Notes under the pieces: generated by a model | What the model saw: only the letters and a program-made list of their open reading frames with translations | Databases searched by the model: none | What the model was told of the DNA's origin: nothing | Position numbers and translations under genes: made by a program | Part shown: positions 7,492-13,873 of the stretch, in pieces | Numbering within the stretch: position 1 is the first letter of the stretch | How the letters are laid out: each line of letters starts with the position of its first letter | Origin: Bacteroidota bacterium | Lineage (GTDB): Bacteria; Bacteroidota; Bacteroidia; J057 | Direction of reading: 5' to 3' | Length of the DNA: 13,873 nucleotides | Assembly (NCBI GenBank): GCA_963169475.1 | Contig: CAUJFT010000304.1 | Location: 1 to 13,873, forward strand

Positions 7492-8745
7492 TTAGTTTGA
7501 TTTTGGGAAAGAATGTAGGTGCATTAGCCTCGGATTGAATAAGAAAAACCACGCCAAATAACCGAAGGCTATACCAAGTAAAAGCAGGTCTTCATTGAGG
7601 GGAAGAAGGGGCGTAGATAGGGTGAGTAAAACAAGTCCAATTTTTATTGGGATTATCAATTTAGCACTTGTACGCACTAAAAATGTAAATAATACAAGTG
7701 CAAGATAAGCACCATAAACGACTATAAGTTGAGCAATCCCGCCAAGTAATGAGACAGATAGCATACCTACTATTGCCGAAAAAACTAAAATTCGAAGGTT
7801 CGTGCGTTTAAAAACCATCAATAATAGCCCCAACATACCCACGAAAAACATATAAATAGATAGCTTTTCGTCAGATGCCCCCCAAACTACGGGCGACCAA
7901 GCCTCTCCTATTTCCTCTAAGTTTTTGGTAACGGAATAATCAATAGGATTAAGAAGCCTAACGTCCAGAGAGCCTTCATGCCCATAATAGTAGCTTGTTA
8001 ATACAGAACGTCTTACCGAATCTGTACTTTGAGAGAATAAAATTTCAGGTTTAAGAATGGCATATCTTCCATCAAAATCGTATCCTCTATACTTTTCTGT
8101 TAAGTCTAAAAATGTGGTTAATATTTTTCTTTCTTCTTCTTTGGTATTGATATTCCCGATGTTTTCGAGAATTTGCGTCTCATTGAGTAGCTTTTCTGTT
8201 GCGGGGTGGTGGTAAGGGAGTTTACAATCTAACATTTTTGCACCATCTGTACTATATTTGTCTCTATTGTTCTCATGGGGAAGAAAAATAAACTGACCGG
8301 TATTTAGGAGATTAATATCATTTACTAAGCCTTCAGCCGTGATTTTTGTTTGAATATTCATTTTAATCCCCTTATTGAAAAAGAGGGGTCCCGAAAAAAT
8401 AAAGGCAATTCCAATTAACATTAAGAAGGTGTCTGCTGCTTGTAGTTTTGGATTCGTCATTCCGAAGCGAGCTTCTACCCCGTATTTACTCATTTGATAG
8501 ACCCATATCAGAAAAGTAATAATATTTCCCAGAATAATAAAAACTATCTGCCCGAAATCATAAGGAATACGGCTTAGGGAAAACGGAAAGAACCAGCCTG
8601 AAAGCCAGCAAAGCCCATTGAATAGTCCTGCCCAAAATAAAAGATGATGGAGGCGGGTAGCCCAAAGATGGGGAGAGTTTAGAAGCAGGTAATTATCGGC
8701 TTTTCTTAAAAAATGTGGCGTTAGCTCTTGAAATATATTTTTCAT
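7492..8745 (-). CDS. Polytopic membrane protein, paralogue A of ABC operon
   Basis: 417 residues from the ATG at 8745. A TTG three codons upstream (8754) overlaps the ATPase stop, but the ATG aligns with the paralogue's start and follows a GAGAG spacer. Helices are near 34-54, 66-84, 106-124, 293-313, 318-340, 341-358, 368-384 and 388-404, with a large soluble loop (about 125-290) rich in charged and tyrosine residues. It shares its plan and blocks with the next gene: ELTPHFLRKADNYLLLNSPH (7-26), WATRLHHLLFW (28-38), YQMSKYGVEARFG (83-95), VNDINLLNTGQ (141-151), FKRTNLRI (312-319) and WFFLFNPRLM (399-408). The ATPase stop is 5 nt upstream, indicating translational coupling. It is likely a membrane partner of the ATPase; substrate and direction are unknown. 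Confidence 0.8.
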   Translation of the reverse strand: MKNIFQELTPHFLRKADNYLLLNSPHLWATRLHHLLFWAGLFNGLCWLSGWFFPFSLSRIPYDFGQIVFIILGNIITFLIWVYQMSKYGVEARFGMTNPKLQAADTFLMLIGIAFIFSGPLFFNKGIKMNIQTKITAEGLVNDINLLNTGQFIFLPHENNRDKYSTDGAKMLDCKLPYHHPATEKLLNETQILENIGNINTKEEERKILTTFLDLTEKYRGYDFDGRYAILKPEILFSQSTDSVRRSVLTSYYYGHEGSLDVRLLNPIDYSVTKNLEEIGEAWSPVVWGASDEKLSIYMFFVGMLGLLLMVFKRTNLRILVFSAIVGMLSVSLLGGIAQLIVVYGAYLALVLFTFLVRTSAKLIIPIKIGLVLLTLSTPLLPLNEDLLLLGIAFGYLAWFFLFNPRLMHLHSFPKSN

Positions 8746-8750
8746 CTCTC

Positions 8751-10031
8751 TCAACGATTAAGGGTAAGATGTTCTTTAAATAGCTTAGAGGTAGAAGTAG
8801 ATATATCGCGGAAATATTGAATCTCTACTCCTTTTTCTCCTAAAAATGTCATAAATTTTGCACTTGTAAATGCTAAGGGAGTATGAATGAGTATTAGGTT
8901 TCCAAGGTCAGTGATTTTTGCTCCTGCTATCTCTGCACATATTTTTTCTATTTCTATGAGTGTAAGTGGAGTGATGAGTTCAAAGATATTTTCGTTCCTT
9001 TCTGCTCCAAAAGATTTCATCTTACCATTATATAGCAAATTGCCATTTTTGATAAACAAGATATTATCAGAGACACTTTCTATTTCGTGTAGATGTTGAG
9101 AGCTAATAAAAACGGACATTGGGTGCTGAATGCTATTGGTCATAAAGCGTAAATCTTGAAGGAATAACTGTTGGGCGTTAATATCAAGATGCGCTAAAGG
9201 CTCATCAATAATAAGAAGTTTTGGTCTCCATACAAGTGCTTTAGCTAACTCAAACCGGAGCTTATAGCCTCCCGAAATTTCGCTCCAAGTAGCCTTTTCG
9301 TATTTGGAGAGTCCAAGTCTATGGAGGATAAAATTTACTTGCTCCTCATTTTCTTGCCCCCTTAACCCATGAAGGGCTGCGGTAAAATGAAGATTGTCTT
9401 TTAAATACCCGTGCCACTTGGACACATGTTGAGGAATATAGGCGATTTGAGTCCGAAATTTATACCAATTGACAGGAACTCCTCCAAACAAGGGGTAAGA
9501 AATCTCCCCGGTATCGGCTTCCAGGTCGCCGGCAATTATCCGTAAAAGGGTAGTTTTCCCATTGCCGTTTTCGCCTACAATACCGGTAATTTCTCCTAAT
9601 TTTAGTAAAATATCTACTGGAGGAAGTTCAAAGGTATAGGAATTATTGCGATACTGTTTAGTAATGCGGTGCGCTTTAAAAACTACATTTTCCGGTGCTG
9701 CTATAGAAGATGCGGAATACACAAAAGACTGGGTGGACTTTGATACCTCTGTTTGAGGCTCTACCTCCGGCTTTGATTCTGTTTCAATCGCTTCTAATAG
9801 ATGATATACCCGTTCAATCCAACTGCGTAAGTCTCTATCGTCTTCTCCGGTAAGTGCTTTTGTTGCTATATGAATATTATACTCCGCCCGAAGCGCAACG
9901 GCTTCTATTTTTAACTTACGGGAAATAAAAAAGTCCAGAAATAAGTCCAACATTCTTCGGGTAGCAAGGTTTAAATCCCCGTTTTCCACCTGCTTGCGAA
10001 CTTCCGCTACTCTATCCGTAATTGTATTCAT
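8751..10031 (-). CDS. ABC transporter ATPase with extra N-terminal helical (EAD-like) domain
   Basis: 426 residues, longer than the roughly 220-310 usual for stand-alone ABC-2 ATPases. Residues 1-85 form a helical domain (VRKQVENGDLNLATRRMLDL, IEAVALRAEYN, WIERVYHLLEAIE). Its pattern of G-x-L-x-x-A, A-x-x-L-x-x-x-Y and a closing I-x-x-x-x-L-L-x-x-I recalls effector-associated domain EAD11; this is an inference. A polar linker (86-115) follows. The ATPase domain (117-345) has Walker A GENGNGKT (153-160), Q-loop Gln201, a variant signature ISGGY (252-256), Walker B KLLIIDE (271-277), D-loop LAHLD (279-283) and H-loop His313. The C-terminal segment (350-426) resembles that of GldA/NatA-type exporter ATPases. 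It is the first gene of a three-gene operon with two paralogous membrane proteins. An AAGG SD-like sequence lies about 8 nt before the ATG. It should act at the cytoplasmic face; the substrate is unknown. Confidence 0.9.
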   Translation of the reverse strand: MNTITDRVAEVRKQVENGDLNLATRRMLDLFLDFFISRKLKIEAVALRAEYNIHIATKALTGEDDRDLRSWIERVYHLLEAIETESKPEVEPQTEVSKSTQSFVYSASSIAAPENVVFKAHRITKQYRNNSYTFELPPVDILLKLGEITGIVGENGNGKTTLLRIIAGDLEADTGEISYPLFGGVPVNWYKFRTQIAYIPQHVSKWHGYLKDNLHFTAALHGLRGQENEEQVNFILHRLGLSKYEKATWSEISGGYKLRFELAKALVWRPKLLIIDEPLAHLDINAQQLFLQDLRFMTNSIQHPMSVFISSQHLHEIESVSDNILFIKNGNLLYNGKMKSFGAERNENIFELITPLTLIEIEKICAEIAGAKITDLGNLILIHTPLAFTSAKFMTFLGEKGVEIQYFRDISTSTSKLFKEHLTLNR

Positions 10032-10504
10032 AAAGATACCTTGTATATTAGCTGTTTTCTACCTGAAATTTTTAACTCCTACTCATTTTATACGAAAGAA
10101 GCATTGCTTTGTTCTTTTTTATACAAATAATGTGGCTGAACCAAGAAAGATACAAGTCTTTGTACTTTTTGGAAGGAAATACGATTATTGTTTTTAGCAC
10201 CTAATCTCATTCCAAAACGTTTCGTGTTTTTTTTGAGGGGGACTTGAATTAAAAAATCCTTTGAGATAGAAAATTAGCGGAAAGAATAAGGGTTTTATCG
10301 CGAAGCATGAATGCAAATTATCGGAAAGCTGCTCTGTCATGTTGAGTGAGCGGAGTCCCTATATGAAACCTATCAATAGGGGTAAGGGGAAAAAACAGAA
10401 AAATCACAGTGCCTAAATGTTAGAAAAATAATTGAGAGGACTTGTTAATAATGGAAAAAAACAAAACTTCTTACTTTTTGCTTATAAGGTGAATTTTGAA
10501 AAAC
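10032..10504. other. 473-bp non-coding region between divergent genes
   Basis: It separates the ABC operon (-) from the acyl-CoA reductase gene (+). It should hold both promoters, but I find no exact TAnnTTTG for the ABC operon. For the reductase, TACTTTTTG (10472-10480) is one base longer than consensus. An SD-like AAGGTGA is at 10486-10492. The interior holds the repeat copy at 10336-10352 and a small hairpin. No convincing ORF or RNA gene is seen. Confidence 0.55.
10336..10376 (+). repeat. Second copy of the GTCATGTTGAG dispersed repeat with hairpin
   Basis: GTCATGTTGAGTGAGCG (10336-10352) matches the reverse complement of 6111-6127 in 14 of 17 bases. It is followed by CCCTAT (10357-10362) that can pair with ATAGGG downstream, and by an overlapping CCTAT-CA-ATAGG hairpin. 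The flanking sequence is not shared with the other copy beyond the core. It sits in non-coding DNA about 4.2 kb away and in opposite orientation, so the two copies bracket the ABC operon. Confidence 0.45.
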
Positions 10505-11527
10505 ATGTCCGCTTTTGTATCTAAATATCAGATTAATAGTATATGCGAAGCCTTCTTGCAGCTGTCTAATGAAGGATTACCAGAAGATATAATTTGTCAG
10601 GCAGTAGCTGCCAATGATTGGTTCACTCCTTTTTATATCCAAAGGGCATTTGAGCGTATAAAGGGTTGGCACACTCAAGCAGAAATTTATTCATTTTTGG
10701 AGGAGTACCCTATCTTTCTACATAATCACTCACCATTGACTGTGGGTGTTATTGGAGCCGGAAATATTCCTTTTGTCGCTTGGCACGATATACTGATGAT
10801 TTTGTTGAGTGGGAATAAGGCAAAAGTGAAGTTATCGCGTCAGGATAATATCCTAATACCATTTATAATATCAAGATGCGCCAAAATTTTTCCCGAAATC
10901 TTAACCCAAATAGAATTTACAAATGACCTCTCCAATATTGACTTCCTGATTGCTACTGGAAGTGATAATACTGCGCGTCAATTAGCGTACCGATTTAGAG
11001 ATATTCCAAAAATTATCAGAAAACACCGCTTCTCTGTTGGAATTTGGGGAGGAGAGGTAGAGGATTTACAGGGAATCTCGGAAGATGTATTACTATACAA
11101 TGGATTGGGTTGTAGAAATATTTCTGTCTTATTTGTACCGGATATCAAAGACACACAGCAGATTAAGACAGTATTTAGCCATTACCCTCAAATGTTGCTA
11201 TCTGCTAATTATCTCCAAAAACTCGAATACGAAAAAGCCCGATTGACTATGCTAAATATCCCCTTTATTGATGCAGGTAGCCTATTGCTGTTACCCAAAG
11301 AAATAGCTACTCCCGGAGAAGTTGGGACATTAACATTAGCTCAAGTAGAACGTTTTCCCTCTTTCTGTAAGCAATACCAAACAAAAATCCAGTGCATAAC
11401 CGGACAAAATTTTGCTCATGGCAGTACCCAATTTCCGAAATTAGGAGACTTCGCCGATGATATTGACACATTCCTCGCCTTGATTTCGCTTAGTAATATA
11501 TTAAATCAATCAAATCAACCAGGGTAA
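10505..11527 (+). CDS. Acyl-CoA reductase, LuxC family
   Basis: 340 residues from the ATG at 10505. A TTG at 10496 is in frame and closer to the AAGGTGA, so a three-residue longer form is possible. LuxC-type enzymes reduce an acyl-CoA or acyl thioester to the aldehyde with NADPH through a cysteine intermediate. Matching segments are TVGVIGAGNIPFVAWHDIL (79-97), SGNKAKVKLSRQD (102-114), FLIATGSDNTAR (147-158), IIRKHRFSVGIWGGE (170-184) and NGLGCRNIS (199-207) with the probable catalytic Cys203. Length and order fit the family. No luxD, luxE, ferredoxin or other obvious partner is in the window, so substrate and pathway are open. The last 38 bp overlap the 3' end of the convergent thioredoxin-like gene. 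Confidence 0.88.
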   Translation: MSAFVSKYQINSICEAFLQLSNEGLPEDIICQAVAANDWFTPFYIQRAFERIKGWHTQAEIYSFLEEYPIFLHNHSPLTVGVIGAGNIPFVAWHDILMILLSGNKAKVKLSRQDNILIPFIISRCAKIFPEILTQIEFTNDLSNIDFLIATGSDNTARQLAYRFRDIPKIIRKHRFSVGIWGGEVEDLQGISEDVLLYNGLGCRNISVLFVPDIKDTQQIKTVFSHYPQMLLSANYLQKLEYEKARLTMLNIPFIDAGSLLLLPKEIATPGEVGTLTLAQVERFPSFCKQYQTKIQCITGQNFAHGSTQFPKLGDFADDIDTFLALISLSNILNQSNQPG

Positions 11528-12824
11528 TATTGGGAGCGACCTTTTTTACTTTTCCGGCTTTGTCAATCAATATCATGGTAGGATATTCCTTAATATTATA
11601 ATTAGATAAAAACTCCCTATCGGCAAGTAACTGAACCCAACTTAATCCGTCATTTGCAATAGCTTCTTTCCATACGTCCGGGTCTTGGTCATTGGCAATA
11701 CTAATCATCTCAATCTCCATATTGTATTCTTGTATGGTTTTATATAGTTCTTTTAGTTCCTGATTTTTAATCCTACAGGGTTTACACCATGACCCCCAGA
11801 CATCAATCAAGATAAAACGGTCTTTAAACTGCTCAATACTCACTGTTTTATTTTGTGTATCAGAAAGGGCAAATAAGGGTGCTTGACGGTTTAGCAAGGA
11901 GTTAAAAATATCCACTATTTTGAGTTCTAATTCTGTAATTGAAGCGTTGTTGGGATATTGATTAATCAGCCGATTGATATGGGTGGTATAAAGGCTTTGT
12001 TGTTTAGCGTTAAGGTCATTATACCGAAATTTAGTAAGTATCCCGCGAATCATCTCAAATCTTACCGCCTCCGGCAGGCTTTTGCTCATACTATCAGTAA
12101 TCTCAATCAGGGCAGTAAAATCATAGATATTTCTTTGTTGGCGCGAGATTTCATTGATAACCTCCTGTTGATTCCATGCCGTCATTAAATCCTTATAAGC
12201 CGGAAAACCCATATATTCGTTGCTATTTTTGGGGAGGGAGGAAAATTCTGCGCGGGTGAGGGCAGGAGGGTCCACTTTCATTCCGTAGTTGGAAGATAAG
12301 GTATGAGCATATCCAAGCATTTCACTAAGTGCAAACACCTCCGTATAGTGGTCAGACTGTATATTTGGGATAGATTTGATTTTTTCTGCCACTCCATTGA
12401 CAGCAGTTAATGATTTTGTAATCAGTAAATCATTCGTATAGTTTTTGGCATTTTTGAAAGCATAGGAACGCGAATCGGGAATTTTTAAAAAAATACGTTC
12501 ATTATTGTTTTCTGAAATTAATTCTGCCTCAATATTTATATCCGAAAACACAAATAGCTCTGTTTTCAAAGAATTAATCCCTGTTCCGTATCTAAGCTCA
12601 AACATGGCAGGATAGGGATAATCTACAAGGAAACCAAAACGTCCATTCTCTCCAATCAAAGAAACTTGGTCTTCTACCCAAGAAGAACAACTGAGAAATA
12701 TCTGTTTGGATTGAAGCCCTTTCGCCGTTCCAGAAAGTATCATTCTATATCCAAATACATTGGAACAAACAATTATTAAAAAAAAAATGGTAGTAAATGA
12801 TTGAATGAAAGACTGCTTGAACAT
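11490..12824 (-). CDS. Secreted TlpA/ResA-like thioredoxin-fold protein
   Basis: 444 residues. The N-terminus has a signal peptide (hydrophobic residues 11-24, through VFGY). Residues about 27-100 (LSGTAKGLQSKQIFLS, GRFGF, ELRYG) resemble the DUF4369-type beta domain often placed before thioredoxin domains in Bacteroidota. A helical middle region (about 120-310) follows. The thioredoxin domain (about 313-440) opens with NRQAPLFALSD, has VWGSWCKPC with the redox pair Cys347/Cys350, and the cis-proline motif EYPTMILID (Pro415). It probably acts as a periplasmic disulfide reductase or oxidoreductase; the partner is unknown. The minus-strand upstream has TAAGTTTA (12835-12842), close to the -7 consensus but lacking the final G. 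Its 3' end overlaps the acyl-CoA reductase gene tail to tail. Confidence 0.92.
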   Translation of the reverse strand: MFKQSFIQSFTTIFFLIIVCSNVFGYRMILSGTAKGLQSKQIFLSCSSWVEDQVSLIGENGRFGFLVDYPYPAMFELRYGTGINSLKTELFVFSDINIEAELISENNNERIFLKIPDSRSYAFKNAKNYTNDLLITKSLTAVNGVAEKIKSIPNIQSDHYTEVFALSEMLGYAHTLSSNYGMKVDPPALTRAEFSSLPKNSNEYMGFPAYKDLMTAWNQQEVINEISRQQRNIYDFTALIEITDSMSKSLPEAVRFEMIRGILTKFRYNDLNAKQQSLYTTHINRLINQYPNNASITELELKIVDIFNSLLNRQAPLFALSDTQNKTVSIEQFKDRFILIDVWGSWCKPCRIKNQELKELYKTIQEYNMEIEMISIANDQDPDVWKEAIANDGLSWVQLLADREFLSNYNIKEYPTMILIDKAGKVKKVAPNITLVDLIDLIYY

Positions 12825-12906
12825 ACAGAATTGCTAAACTTAATTAATCGGTTTTAATAAATTAAAATAAATATAGGGTTCAGAATATAGAAAAACTACA
12901 GTACTT

Positions 12907-12940
12907 TACCTTTAAAAAGTCCGTAAAGGTACGGTTTTTT
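12907..12940 (+). promoter_or_regulatory. Terminator-like hairpin with overlapping alternative pairing
   Basis: CCGTA (12921-12925) pairs with TACGG (12930-12934) and is followed directly by six T (12935-12940), the shape of a short rho-independent terminator on the plus strand. TACCTTT (12907-12913) can instead pair perfectly with AAAGGTA (12925-12931), which would break the first stem. No plus-strand gene ends nearby; the next start is the amidase at 13061. It could be a leader attenuator or chance; the stems are short. Confidence 0.3.
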
Positions 12941-13060
12941 GAAATTAAATCTATCTTAATCTTAGGTTTTACGTAAAACTTCATGGATTTATTATAGAAT
13001 TCCGTTATTTTGCAGGGTGATTCAATCAAATATAGATAAATTGAACCAATAGCTATAAAT

Positions 13061-13873
13061 ATGAAAATGGTGAGAAGCATAGGTTTTCTTATTTTACTTT
13101 CGCTTTATGCCTGTCAGGGAAGAACACAATCCTCCGCTACGCGGGTAGCTTCTTACGAAGAAAAGTTGTCTTACCTTATCAAAGAAGATTGGGTAAATCA
13201 GTATTTTCAAATAGAGAAGGACGGAAGTATTACTTTTTATGCCTCTCCATTTGATAAGGAAAATGGGGTAGCAGAGTTTCAAATTTACCCGGAGGAGGTT
13301 TCTAGCGTTTCACGACTATTTCAGACTCTATCTCCGGATAGTGCCTTAATTTTTTATAAGGAAAAAAAAACGCTTAGACTTAACGCGCTTTCTTCCTTTC
13401 AACACTACCTAAACTCTCCCAAAGACCTTGCCCCTACGCCTTATGACTCTCTCCGCCCCCTTCTTGGAAAAAGGATAGCCTTAGACCCGGGTCATATTGA
13501 GGCAGAAATGAAAATGGCAGAAAAAATGGAGGGGAAGTTTATAAAAATCCACCCGGCAAACGAAACCGGCTTGGTCCCGCTTTCTTTTAATGAAGCAAAT
13601 CTTACCCTTGCTACTGCCCAAATTTTGTCAGAAAAACTGGAAAAAGCCGGAGCCAAAGTGTTGATTACAAGACCACTTCCCGGAGTCGGTTTAGCAGGAA
13701 AAACCTTTGATAAATGGTATGAAGAAGACAGAATTAATACAATCAACGAGGAGTTAAAAGCGGGGAGAATAGATAGTCTTTTTGCCAATTACCTCCAAAA
13801 TGAGACAACTAGAGAGGAGATATACCAAAAACTATACGTTCCTGTGGACCTACGGCTTCGGGCTAATAAAATC
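13061..13873 (+). CDS. N-acetylmuramoyl-L-alanine amidase, lipoprotein (3' end beyond window)
   Basis: 271 codons are open from the ATG at 13061 to the window edge without a stop. The N-terminus is a lipoprotein signal (SIGFLILLSLYAC, lipid Cys18), so it should be membrane-anchored. Residues 28-130 form a domain I do not recognise. From 134 on, GKRIALDPGH (136-145) is the start of an Amidase_3 zinc hydrolase, which cuts the bond between MurNAc and the stem peptide. His145 is the first zinc ligand and Glu178 (FNEANLTLATA) fits the second; GAKVLITRP (197-205) and LRLRAN (264-269) match later motifs. The third zinc His, usually in a following SxHxN motif, lies just outside. The His-Glu distance (33 residues) is longer than usual. 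Amidase identity is likely; activity cannot be judged from this part. Confidence 0.82.
   Translation, partial: MKMVRSIGFLILLSLYACQGRTQSSATRVASYEEKLSYLIKEDWVNQYFQIEKDGSITFYASPFDKENGVAEFQIYPEEVSSVSRLFQTLSPDSALIFYKEKKTLRLNALSSFQHYLNSPKDLAPTPYDSLRPLLGKRIALDPGHIEAEMKMAEKMEGKFIKIHPANETGLVPLSFNEANLTLATAQILSEKLEKAGAKVLITRPLPGVGLAGKTFDKWYEEDRINTINEELKAGRIDSLFANYLQNETTREEIYQKLYVPVDLRLRANKI

Noticed and set aside
9994..10197. 67-codon plus-strand ORF running out of the ATPase 5' end.
   Set aside because: It is antisense to the ATPase N-terminus, with AT-rich phenylalanine-heavy composition and no family resemblance.
12880..13080. 66-codon minus-strand ORF with a hydrophobic N-terminus.
   Set aside because: Its start would overlap the start of the amidase lipoprotein gene on the other strand. 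Composition follows the AT-rich spacer, and no RBS or homology is evident.
1..13873. CRISPR array, tRNA, rRNA, insertion sequence, integrase or prophage signals.
   Set aside because: I looked for regular short repeats, cloverleaf-like regions, transposase motifs and att-like duplications and saw none. The only repeats are the two GTCATGTTGAG copies.

Overview
The window looks like a chromosomal segment of a Bacteroidota bacterium. Two neighbouring genes end in type IX secretion (T9SS) type A sorting tails. There is a BatD-like protein and a TlpA-type thioredoxin with the long N-terminal region typical of Bacteroidota. Several upstream regions carry the Bacteroidota -7 promoter motif TAnnTTTG and lack strong Shine-Dalgarno sequences. 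Base composition is AT-rich. I cannot place it below phylum; there are no rRNA or tRNA genes here.

Layout. 1-1828 (+): the last 28 codons of a T9SS cargo protein, then a complete secreted parallel beta-helix protein with its own T9SS tail, closed by a strong terminator. 1887-2951 (-): a short, membrane-anchored BatD-like protein with a recognisable promoter. 2973-3393 is a non-coding divergent region. 3394-4853 (+): a eukaryote-like Rab/Ras-type small GTPase followed closely by succinyl-CoA ligase alpha subunit (sucD), then a terminator. 4954-6072 (+): carbamoyl-phosphate synthase small subunit (carA). 6217-10031 (-): a compact three-gene operon with an ABC ATPase carrying an extra N-terminal helical domain, then two paralogous polytopic membrane proteins that I do not recognise. 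10032-10504 is non-coding with a dispersed-repeat copy. 10505-11527 (+): a LuxC-type acyl-CoA reductase whose 3' end overlaps the 3' end of a convergent secreted thioredoxin-like protein (11490-12824, -). 13061 to the window end (+): the start of a lipoprotein N-acetylmuramoyl-L-alanine amidase, cut off by the window edge.

sucD, carA and the amidase are housekeeping functions. sucC and carB are not in the window. The least explained parts are the EAD-like-domain ABC ATPase with its duplicated membrane partners, which I read as a heteromeric ABC-2-like exporter or envelope machine of unknown substrate, and the Rab-like GTPase with substitutions in the P-loop, G3 and G4 motifs. Smaller items are two copies of a GTCATGTTGAG-type dispersed repeat, a poly-C tract just before a secretion tail, and a pair of mutually exclusive hairpins ahead of the amidase gene.
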